A DNA stretch of 64,000 nt from Reticulascus tulasneorum (lineage: Eukaryota > Ascomycota > Sordariomycetes > Glomerellales > Reticulascaceae): the NCBI GenBank assembly GCA_001557505.1, contig LSAX01000011.1:1364001-1428000 (forward strand). Reading direction: 5' to 3'. Of the stretch, positions 51,894-61,786 are shown piece by piece. The notes under the pieces are model-generated. The model saw nothing but the letters and a program-made list of their open reading frames with translations. It did not search any database and was not told the DNA's origin. How positions within the stretch are numbered: the first letter of the stretch is position 1; every line of letters begins with the position of its first letter. The position numbers and the translations under genes are program-made.

Positions 51894-53184
51894 ATGAAAG
51901 CTATATTTGCGGTGCCCGCGACTCTGGCGCTCATTGCGCGCGCCTGGTCGCACAACTCGCTAACCCCTGCCGGACTCGTCGCAGCAACCCTAACTGCGGC
52001 TGCACATGCTTACCATCCATGGAATCTTCCATTCATACTGCTCTGTGTGTTCTTCCTAGCAGGGACTAGAGCGACCAAGGTGAGCTTTTCCCGGTTCCAA
52101 CAAAGCAGTATGGTGCGTTGCTAACCTATCCCAGGTCAAAAAAGATGTTAAGGCATCTATGACGATGGCCTCGAAAGGCACATCAGGTGGTGAAGGTCCT
52201 CGGACGCATGTACAGGGTAAGCTTCATGTCCCATTTAGTTTATTTCCTTGGCCTGAGCTAACGAAACATTTTTCCTGCACAGTGTTTGCCAACTCGCTTA
52301 CTGCCTCCATCTTCACCCTGCTGCACGCCTATCAACTCAACATTCGAAAGGACGCTGTCCTCGATACGACCACACCGAACCCTTCCGGGGACTTTTGTTT
52401 TGCATGGGGCGGGGATCTGCTGGTTGTGGGCATCATTGCAAACTATGCAGCCGTTGCAGCAGATACCTTTAGCTCTGAGCTGGGCATACTGTCTCGCGGC
52501 GAGCCGCGACTGATTACTTCGCCAACATTCCGAAAAGTTCCTCGTGGGACAAACGGAGGCGTGTCATTACTAGGCTTAGGTGCAGGTGTGCTGGGTTCGA
52601 TGATCATTGTCACGACATCCATGCTATTCCTCCCATTCTGCAACAATACCACTGCTGGCAAGGTTGGTGGCGGTGCAGGACCTTGGACCAACGAGGAGCG
52701 CTCGATCTTCATGCTGGGAATGACAGCCTGGGGCGCTCTGGGCAGCTTGCTAGACAGCTTTCTGGGCGGCCTCTTTCAGCGCACGGTCAAGGATGTACGA
52801 TCCGGGAAGGTCGTCGAAGGCGAAGGCGGAATTAGAGTTCTCGTATCTACGGACGCAGCATCAGAATCCGCCGATCAGAACCAGAAGCTAGCAGGCGTCA
52901 AAGCTGCCGCGCTTAATGGCGAAGGAAAGGACGCTGTTCCAAAAACTGATGCAGCAGATCAAGCCAAAGGGCAAGTGGCTAGTTCCAAAAAATACGATCC
53001 TGCCGATAAGAATCGCCAGTCGACCTTCGGGGACACGCGACCAACTCGGATAGTTGAGACTGGTTGGGATTTGCTCGACAACAACGATGTGAACTTTTTG
53101 ATGGCCTTCACCATGAGCCTAGGTGCGATGGGAGTGGCGAGCTGGTACTGGGGCGTACCTATGCAGACCATCCTGGTTCGGTGA
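51894..53184 (+). CDS. TMEM19/DUF92 family integral membrane protein
   Basis: Three exons (51894-52079, 52135-52216, 52283-53184) give 389 residues in phase. Several hydrophobic helices are visible: two in exon 1, three or four in the first two-thirds of exon 3, and one at the C-terminus (FTMSLGAMGVASWYWG). The segment NYAAVAADTFSSELG with the following SPTFRKVPRGTNGGVS matches the conserved core of the DUF92/TMEM19 family, related to phytol/farnesol kinase-like membrane enzymes, where the Asp-Thr-x-x-Ser-E-x-G motif is conserved. The eukaryotic members are poorly characterised. A cytosolic, charged, low-complexity loop (about residues 255-345) separates the last two helices. Confidence 0.88.
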
Positions 53185-54181
53185 TACGGTGCAGTCTGGC
53201 ATACGTCTAGAATACGAGGTCGGTGGTCCTGGATAGGTCAAGGGCGACAGGAGACCACAACCCGTCCGGACCTTGTCACTGCGCAAGTTCTTTGTGTACG
53301 TTAAGCTAGTGATATGAATGGGATCGATCTGGAGCAGACACTCAGGTGTAACATGCACGTCTTGCCTTGAACTCAGTGGTTGCAGCCTGTCACGGACTGT
53401 ACACCAAAGCTCTTCGAGAGCTTGAGTGAACTGAGAAGACTTTGTGCATCGAGGAGCATTTGTCTGTTACGCAGTAGTTAGGCAAGAGCTATAATACGAG
53501 AATCTTCGCTATGTATCTGCAGCTATCAAGCTCTAGACTCTCATTGAAACTCAACTAAGGGGGGCAACGCCGAGTTGCTCTGTGCGCAATTGCACACGCT
53601 TGGTCTCCTCGAGATCATACGTAGACTACTAGGTATGAAGAAGAGGTAATGAAACCGGTTCATCCGTTCTTTGGCAAGCGGGTAGACTTTCTCCATTGCA
53701 GTCCGCGACTTCCTTTACCAGGCACCGGAAATCCCAGTCTTTCTCCAGCCGAGCTTGAAGCCACTACAAAACGTTGCGATCAATTGCGTGTTACCGCATC
53801 TAGGCGCAGATCTGTGCAGCTACTAGTACAACTTTGAACCACAATACAGGTTCCAAACAACTTCTGCTTAGTCGACCTTGCGACCTAACATTCCAGTCAC
53901 GGAATAGCATATAAGCGACATCGAACAGCTTCTTTTGCCTGGCATGAACGCTATGAATATTTAGTCGTTGCGAGAGTAGTCCGTCTGCTACAATTTTTCG
54001 CTAATTAGATGAGGCTGCTCTTTACCATACTTGCTGCATACGTGCGTTTTCTTATTTCAATGAGCAAAAATTGGCTTATCGATAGCGAGGCGGCAAATTC
54101 CGTCCTAGCACCAAAATAATCCTCGAGCTTCAATCCGATCTGGCGACCTCAACCCAATCCCTACAACCACAGCGAACCACG
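53185..54181. other. Intergenic region
   Basis: About 1 kb between two plus-strand genes. I see no supported gene. Confidence 0.5.
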
Positions 54182-54922
54182 ATGCCGCCCCGATTGCCCT
54201 TCTTCTCGGGCGCGAAAGCGCCCAATGCATTCCTCTCACGCCTAGCACGCCCCTTTACAACGACACGCATCCAATCCCGTGCGGCACCCCCGCCACCCGG
54301 TCCCAGTACGGCCAGCCAGCTACAACCTGCCCGCGCAGTTGGGAACCCGCTCAGCAACCTCCTCGACCTCGACGAGCCCCAGGCGCCGCATTCCACCGAG
54401 GGCATCCGCAGGCTCATAAATCAGCAGAAAACAAAGGCCCGCACAGAGAAGTTCGAGTCCCGCAAGCAGAACATGGTGACGGAGCTGCGCGCGCGCAAGA
54501 TCAGTGACGACTACCTGAGGCAGATGCCGCGCAAGTTCAAGGTCGGCGAGCTCTACGCGCCGCACGACCTGAGTCCGGCCGAGATGTCAAAGTGGAAGAA
54601 GGGCTCTGTGCAGACGGTGGATGTGGTGGATATGCTGGGCATTCGGCCGTCGGAGATGTATAAGGTGCGTTTTACATTGGGGGACGCAACGACGGCGCGG
54701 TTGAATCTGGGCTAACTGGAGTAGAACTTTTCGATGATTTCAGAGTACATGACTACGATGGGCCAGATCAAGCATTCCAAGATCACGGCGTTGCGCCCAC
54801 GGAATCAGAGGAAGATGGCCAAGGCAGTTCGGAGGGCAGTTGGCATGGGCATCCATCCGAGTGTGCATCACCACCCGGAGTTGGTAAGGAAGCGCTTCCG
54901 GTTCCAAGCAGCTCGGAATTAG
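54182..54922 (+). CDS. rsm18: Mitochondrial small ribosomal subunit protein bS18m
   Basis: Two exons (54182-54664, 54725-54922) give 226 residues. The first 50 residues are rich in Arg, Ala, Ser and Pro without acids, as in a mitochondrial import sequence. The C-terminal part (SEYMTTMGQIKHSKITALRP, then NQRKMAKAVRRAVGMG) is the bacterial S18 core that binds 16S-type rRNA with S6 in the small-subunit platform. The N-terminal extension (about 100 residues with an MVTELRARKISDDYLRQMPR region) is typical of fungal Rsm18. The intron falls inside the S18 domain. The gene ends 115 bp from the oppositely oriented CIA84-like gene, which is also mitochondrial. Confidence 0.93.
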
Positions 54923-55036
54923 AAAGCGGGAGGCAATTGTTGTTGGAGGCTGGATTTGCTCTTCATGTATGTGGATATGTACACCATCTTTGGCGTCTTC
55001 TATTTTCGTACAGATATCAAGTATTGTTTGTACAGA

Positions 55037-57525
55037 TCATGCTTTCAGCTGCCTGTCCACTTTAAACTTCACCACCCCGGTTTCTAGGGTGCGGCGACTC
55101 CTATGCTTTGACTCGGCCCATATGGCCGAATATTCCTTCTTCGCCCAAGCCTCGAATTCTACCTGATAGTCTTCTCCAGGGAAGCTGTTATATGCACGGA
55201 GCAGTCTAAAGATGATTAGCATGAGAAGGGTTCACGAGAGAGAGCTTGGCGGACGGATACTTACGTCTCGAGATCCGGACCATATCCAACAGTCTCTTCC
55301 ATCCGTTTGATGATTCCCTGCACCTCCTGCACGTTGCCATTGCCCGCTATAGCCCCGCAGTAGGCCACAAAGACCGACGGAGGGACCTCGATCTCTAGTT
55401 TCTCTATCTGCTTCCAAATATCCCGTGCTATCTCATCACCGAACGGCTTTTTCTCACATGCATAGAACGCACTTTCAAGACTGCTGTATGATGGCCCTTC
55501 TGCGGAGTTGGTGATATTCGCCCAAAATTCCAGCGCTCGCCCTGGGCGTCCGCATCGCGTGTATGCAATAATTAACGAGTTGTAAAGTTGTGTGCTGGGC
55601 TGGATCTTCACGTCCATCTTCAGCATGTTGTGGACCGATGCCAGGCTCTCAAGCTCTCGGCCTCTCCCCAGCCCTTCAAAACATCGAATGTAGGCCTCCC
55701 TTGGCGGGTGGAAGGTTGCGTTGACGTGCTGTCGCATGTGTCCGAAAACCTGTACGGCCATATCAGGCCGTTTTCGGGCGAAAAATGTGTCCATGAGTTT
55801 CAGTCGGCTCTCCACGCTTGTCTCCAAGAAGAACTGTCGTAGTATGGAGTACGCATCCCATACTCTTGCTGTGCTGATCTTCGTATCCAGGCAGTATGCG
55901 ACGAAAGCGTCCCTGATCAATTTTCTCTGATCGTTGCTATGCTGGAAGACATTGAGTGAAAGAGTATCGATGACATCGAACTGCTGGTCCATCTTGAGGA
56001 ACACTGTACACAATGCGACCACAGTCTCGGGATCGAGTGTCACAAAGCGCTCCTCGAGCGCGTCCATGACTTCTCGAATAGCTATCATATCTGGCCTCTC
56101 CGCCCAGCACAAGGCTTGAATATAGCGATTGATGGTCGGCAGGTCCTCCCCAGCTTTTATCTCGACACGGCTCAACTGAAGGTAGCTAGCTCTGGCCCCC
56201 GGCAAGTCCTGCACCTTGGTCCGGTGATCCATTTGGAGTAAGATCGTGGTGGCATCAGGCCTGATCCCCATCTCTGTGGCTAGTGAAAGCAACCTTTCCA
56301 CGAGATACGGGTCGTTTTTCAAAAGCGCCACTTCGATTAGTTGGTTGATTGTATTGACGTTGGGAAGCTTGGAAAGATTGTCTGGGTTGTGCTTGGCAAC
56401 GACTTCAAACATCTCTTTCAGATCCTCGACTCCTTTCCCCATGCAGAGTACTGCCCACTGGTAGATCTTGTCCCAGAAGTTCTTTCGGGGATTTGTGTCG
56501 GCTAGGTCTTGGAAGATTGGCCGTGCCCAATCTTGCAGGTTATTTCGGTAGGAAAATGTCAGAATCTCGCTGTATAATTCCAGATTCTTCGGGACACTCT
56601 CTGATTCCAAGGTTTCGAACCACCGCTTCGTCTCGTCGATGCGATCCCGTCTGGCGTAGAACGAGATCAAGACAGTCAGGATTTTGGAGGTGAGAGGAAC
56701 ACCATCTTCCTTGGCGACCGCAAGCTGTTCAAGCATTTCTTTTTCTCGGCCTTCATTTGCTAATCCTTGGATGATATATCCCCAAATAGTCCACTTCATC
56801 TTCCGCATCTCCAATCTTTCCCCCTTCGGGGAATTACCGACCTTGCCAAAGTAGCCATGTATTGCAGTGACAGCTTCTAAGGATCCGCCGTAATAGGTCA
56901 TCGCTCTGATATACGACTTGAAGTCGTCGGCGGCTTGATCCTCCGTTATTGAAGACCCTTCAGCAAGTTCAGCTGGCACGGTGCCGTCGCCGGATTCTAA
57001 TTGCCGTTGGCTCTGTATTTCAGCATACAGGGCTTTTGAGAATTCGCGGTGGTTTGTCGGATCTTCCAAAGGCTTCTTCAAGAGAGCCTCCCTCGCGGCT
57101 GTGAGTTCCACCAGGGTCAAACCCTCCCCTGCCTCATCGTTCTTGTTCTCGACAAGGTAGGCAAGCAGATTGCGACAATGCAAAGCCTGTGTGCTGTTTA
57201 CTGTCGCGTCAAACCGCAGCTTGTACACGAACAGTTCCCGGAAGGCCTCAACTAATTCTTTCCTCGTGGGGGGGCGAAGGTTGTCGAGTAACCGATTCCT
57301 CCACGTCAAGACAGTTGTCCACCCAGGTTCATACTCCGGGTTCCTGATCGCGCGCGGTGGCTTCTGGAAGATGCCAAAGAAGGTTCTTCGGATGACTCGG
57401 TGGTTTATAGGTATAGCCAATGGCAACTGTCGACATGCCGGGCTGAGGAGTATTGAGCATTGAGGTATGCGACCACCATGGACGAGGAGCCGTCTGGAGA
57501 CATGGCGGCCCAGAAGCACCCTCAT
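55037..57525 (-). CDS. cia84: Mitochondrial PPR protein, CIA84-like (complex I assembly)
   Basis: Two exons (57525-55265, 55205-55037) give 809 residues. The start is the ATG at 57525, because the frame upstream holds no ATG. The sequence begins MRVLLGRHVSRRLLVHGG, a basic amphipathic presequence, followed by RRTFFGIFQKPPR and an EPGWTTVLTWRNR / RPPTRKELVEAF block as I recall from fungal complex I intermediate-associated protein 84. The rest is made of repeated helical hairpins with pentatricopeptide character (for example LYNSLIIAYTRCGRPGRALE near residue 680). CIA84 is an assembly factor for the membrane arm of NADH:ubiquinone oxidoreductase in Neurospora. The identification is from memory of family features; another mitochondrial PPR protein is the alternative. 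The 59-nt intron follows a GTAAGT donor; without it the protein would end at DLET. Confidence 0.8.
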
Positions 57526-58512
57526 ATTGTGGGTTCGAAGGATAAGAGCGAGCCCCTGCGGCACATATTAGCTTGCCAATTGACGTTAGAAGATGTGGCC
57601 AATGTCATACAGGGGCATTTTCAAGACAATCGACAATGCTCGAGGCATAAGCTAAAGTAGCGGCTCACAATGAGAGCTTGTCGAGGATTTGATGATTCTA
57701 GTTGGATGGAGGTTTGAGCTCCAGGTTCTCGGCATCTGCCGGACCCTTGCATGTGTGTGCTAGAACTTCCGAGGTTTAACCATCTCGCCCTTCAGAAATG
57801 GGATACAGAATCTCGAGGCGTATTAGTTTTCACTTCCCTTTTCCTACAAAACTAATGACACCCATGATACCAATGCCACATAAGGCTCTCTGCCTCATAT
57901 TCGTTTGCAATTGGAAGACGGCTTTTCCCTTAAGCCAGAATTGCGACCCGCTTATTACCTGATCATGGCCTGCCTTAAAGAGTAGAATCAAAAGCCTTTG
58001 GCTCTGCTCCTTCAAAAGTTGATTTATAGGAACACTGGACTTGATTTGAGAATCTGATACAGATGGCTGTGGATGTTATGATTGAGGGCTATCGCCAGAT
58101 AGAAATACCAGGCCTCTGCTCACCAAGAGTACAGTCAAGACATGACATTAATCATGTTTACTTCATCTACCTGTGCACTAGCGGGCACGTTCACATAACG
58201 AACAGACTACTTCCAACTTGCTGGACCAGTCGATGAAGAATTGCAACTGTCATCGAAGGCCTCCAGCGTACCGGGGGCTAATTGCTGCCAGCTTGACTAA
58301 AGTGAAACACAACTCTGTGTTGGAATCGGGCATCTTCCTAGTGATTGAGGCTCGCAGTTTTTGTTTTACTCAATACGGCTCGTCCTGACCTCCTCTTAAC
58401 GTCGATGGCGGCCTCCCAAGGCCTTTGATAAATTCCCAGAACAAAACACCGACTTGAGACAGGGAGCTCCACCCTAAGAAGCATTGCTAGCAGCGCCGCC
58501 GAGCACCACTCC
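57526..58512. other. Intergenic region
   Basis: About 1 kb upstream of the CIA84-like gene and downstream of the Gly/Ser-rich secreted-protein gene. I see no supported gene. Confidence 0.5.
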
Positions 58513-59604
58513 CTAATCGCCAAAGCTGGCTCCCGCAGATCCCTGACCACTAGCACTAACAGAGCCAGATTCTTGACCGGTTAGGCTATCGGAGTCTCCG
58601 AGTCCTCCAGTGAGCCCACCGGAGCCACTCGTGGTTCCGCTGTGTCCAACACCATAAGATCCCGAGTCGCCAGTCGCACCGCCTGTCGAAGCCTGACCTT
58701 CCACACCACCAGTGAGTCCACTAGAGCTCCCGCTTAGACCGTTGATGGTGTTTGCAGCCGTGCCCGGCAGTTTATCAGCTTCACTCGTGATAGTACCGAT
58801 AGTGTTGCTCGTGGTATCCGTGAGCCCGCCGCCAGCTCCAGTAGCAGTCTCAGGCAGATTGCCGAGTCCTGAGATTTGGTGGGGTCGAACACTCCCGAGC
58901 TCCTCCTCAACTCCTTCTCTGACATCGCCAACTGTACCTACAACGTCGCCAGCTTCATCAACAGTGCCTGTAACTGAACTGAGGCCGCCACTATCTTCGA
59001 GATCGCCGACAGTGTTTCCAATTTCACCAACGGCCAATTCAAATTCTTGCCCTCCGGAGAAACCAGTGTGACTACTTCCAGTAACACCAACATTCAAACC
59101 AACACCAGCACCCTCGCTGCGATCAATGATATGTAGACCATCCACAAGGCTGACAACCTCACCGGACGGTAAGGATTGCAGCCCAACTTCCCTCAGGAGG
59201 TCTTCAACGGTAATGAGGTCTGTGGCAAGAGACTTCAGGACAAGTTCCACATGTACAACATCCTTAAGCAGCTGTATGCCCTGCGCCGTGGCTTTAGGAG
59301 TGGTACAGAAAATAGCGCAAATAGCCTCGGGAGGGTATCTTCCCAGCGGCATTCCAGTGTTGTAGAGGAAGTCATCTATATTGAGGACGCTGGCAATCTG
59401 TCTCAGGCATTCCTTCTTTGCAACCTCGTTCCCGAGCGGCACAAGCTTCTCGAGAAAACCTATCGTGGTTATGGCGCCATAAGCGGTCTGAACTGTGTCT
59501 GTGGAATCGTAAGGGTGGAAAAACCTGAGCGCTATGCTCGTTGGCAAGGCCCGGGCCGCCGTGGCCAGGCAGAGGACCGGGAGGATGGATCGCATGATTT
59601 GCAT
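58513..59604 (-). CDS. Secreted Gly/Ser-rich protein, unknown function
   Basis: One exon of 363 residues. The start MQIMRSILPVLCLATAARALPTS is a signal peptide with a probable cleavage after ARA; the Met at residue 4 is an alternative start. Residues 30-165 form a helical domain with a Cys pair (AICAIFC near 94-99) and no family I recognise. From about residue 200 on the protein is low-complexity: Gly, Ser, Thr and acidic residues, with repeated short motifs such as GDV/GTV and SGSSSGLTGG. There is no terminal hydrophobic GPI signal, so it is probably released or held in the wall by other means. The composition suits a cell-surface or effector-like protein. It could be spliced, but the single frame needs no intron. 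Confidence 0.7.
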   Translation of the reverse strand: MQIMRSILPVLCLATAARALPTSIALRFFHPYDSTDTVQTAYGAITTIGFLEKLVPLGNEVAKKECLRQIASVLNIDDFLYNTGMPLGRYPPEAICAIFCTTPKATAQGIQLLKDVVHVELVLKSLATDLITVEDLLREVGLQSLPSGEVVSLVDGLHIIDRSEGAGVGLNVGVTGSSHTGFSGGQEFELAVGEIGNTVGDLEDSGGLSSVTGTVDEAGDVVGTVGDVREGVEEELGSVRPHQISGLGNLPETATGAGGGLTDTTSNTIGTITSEADKLPGTAANTINGLSGSSSGLTGGVEGQASTGGATGDSGSYGVGHSGTTSGSGGLTGGLGDSDSLTGQESGSVSASGQGSAGASFGD

Positions 59605-60310
59605 TTGTGAAAATAGAGCTTACTCAGTCTCCAAGGATAACAACTGATCGAGATTTTCGAAGGAAGAACAATCATCATCGACTGTGGTAGACCTTTATAA
59701 GACAAACTTGAAATTCTTCTCCTCGGGAACCAGCCAAGGTCTGGGGCATGTCGAGGCCTTGAGACAAAGGCATATCGTGCATTTACTTCCGTTGTGCATA
59801 ACCTTGATGAAGGAGAACCTTGGTGGGATGAGAGCCTTGATGGATATCATAACTGCGGCGCGAGCTGCTCACGATATGCAGGCTTATTGTAGGTTGATAA
59901 CATCAGGATATGGATCTCAGGAAAAGCTTTGACAGTTCTAGTCACTGTAATCTTGGTGTTAGAAGGCACGGAGGTTCTAATCCGACCCCACAGACTTTGT
60001 AGAATTATCTGTGTCATAATGCAGAACTTCGGAAGCAGAGTTCGGTAATGTGTGACCAAAACTAAAATGTTAGCATGACGAAACCTGATGCGATGATTTA
60101 AAGCATAGAATCCATGATGTAAACCACTAACAGCCTCGTCGTCAGAGACTGGCATCTTAGGCAGGAAAAAAACATCCATTTGTTCGTATCGACTACGATA
60201 CGGTATCATGTCTACGCCTCATTTCATGTCGTCAATCCTGTCATGATGTGAAGGACGCAAGATCAAGTATCGTAGCAAAGCATACAGCCCATATTTCCGC
60301 CCCGCCTTAC
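59605..60310. other. Intergenic region
   Basis: About 0.7 kb. I see no supported gene. It should hold the promoter of the secreted-protein gene and the 3' end of SUB1. Confidence 0.5.
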
Positions 60311-60883
60311 TTAGTCCTCATCTTCGTCGCTCGTAGCTTCGATATTAGACTTTTTCGATTTCGATCTTTCTTTTTTCGCTGGCTTCTTTGCCATGATTAA
60401 TGCCGCAGTTCCACGTTCCTCATCAAGGTCCTCAATTTCGTGGCCTTGTTCTTGCAAAGCGGCGTTGATATGTGGGACTGCCTTCAAAAGCGCTTCGTAT
60501 TGCTCGATGCTCAGTGAGATTCCCTACAACCGAGATTTTTAGTGCCAAAGTCAAGCTCTATAAGGGATCGTTATACCTTGGATCCAGGCAGCGTCTCCCC
60601 GTTCTTTTCGTAGTATTCCCGTATGTTGATCAAAGTTGTCTTTTTGAACTGGGAGATTGCGACTCGTCGCTTCGCGGAGAGCTACAGGACCTCGTCAATA
60701 AATGCGTTCCTGAAGTAGAATCGGCTTCTGATCACTTGCCTCCCAGTATGGGTTACCCTCCTTGTCCGTCTGAGCGCTTCCACTAGCCGATGTCCTCGGC
60801 TTCTTCGCAGGTTTGGTCGCAACTCTGTCGTCGTCTGAGCCGCTATCGGCGATTCCGCTCGCATGGCGCTTCTTGGACGACAT
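60311..60883 (-). CDS. sub1: Transcriptional coactivator Sub1/PC4
   Basis: Three exons (60883-60740, 60681-60577, 60523-60311) give 153 residues. A Ser/Asp/Lys-rich N-terminus (MSSKKRHASG...) leads into GNPYWELSAKRRVAISQFKK, then INIREYYEKNGETLPGSKGISL, the single-stranded DNA-binding PC4 domain that stimulates RNA polymerase II initiation and also works in elongation and repair. The C-terminal tail is basic then acidic (KKERSKSKKS, TSDEDED), as is common in fungal versions. The first intron (60739-60682, 58 nt) starts with GCAAGT rather than GT, a GC-AG intron; the protein reads correctly across it. The second intron is GT-AG, 53 nt. The gene is divergent from the PXA-PX gene. Confidence 0.95.
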
Positions 60884-61786
60884 CGTTGAGGAGGTTGCGA
60901 GGGTCAATGCGTAAGGGCCTTTCCCGTTGTGTTCGGATCTTCGGATTCCTAGGTAGGGAAATGTGGAGAGAGTTTGCACTCTGAGATGATGACGAGATGG
61001 AGAATCGTTGGTGTCGCGCTGATAAAGCTAAAAAGGTCGTGCCTGCCCCGTCGCGTTTCCCCAGCTTGACGTCTTTAGTGCAAACGCCAGCTCACGTGAC
61101 CAGCGTCGCATTTAATTTATATCTGTAATCTGCTTGACTGCGCTACTACATATTTAGTGCCACGGTGCTTTGTACTACGTAGAGGTAGGGCCAGCAGGTA
61201 CCTTCTCTCCCTGTAAGCTGCAAGCGACCATGTATGGATTGTTCAAGTCGCGAATAGATTATGGGAAGAAATACAGATACGGGCATTCAGAGTGCACCTT
61301 TATTCGAGGTGCCTTGGAACATGGAAATCTCATTTCAAAGAATTTCAGTCCTTTGTGAGCTGTACGTGCACATGGAAACCTTGAAGAATACGGGGGTCTG
61401 TTGCCCCAGTGCTCTGGCCAGCGAGAATCGCCAAGACACGGGTGCACAACAGATTAACTTAACCTACAGGGGACCTCCAACCGGGAATAGAAATAAGGGG
61501 TGCTAAAAAGCGTGCTAAAACACACACGACCCTTTTTTGGTCGGAGAATCTGCATCTTCCCGTTCAATCGCAAACGGCCTTACTCTCAAGTGTAGATCGT
61601 GGCGCTCGACGTTTGAAACGCAGGGTAGAATTGCCGAAACCTCTGGATTGTTTCTTTTTTGCTTGCTCCCTGAACTTCGTCACCTCCTCCACAGACGGGG
61701 AATGATTGCATCTTCTTCAACCTAATAAACCTGTTCGATTAAGGATGTAAAGGCGCCTAGCCTGTCAATAGACAAACGAGCTATCG
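60884..61786. promoter_or_regulatory. Divergent promoter region between SUB1 and the PXA-PX gene
   Basis: About 0.9 kb with both promoters. I see no gene. Confidence 0.5.
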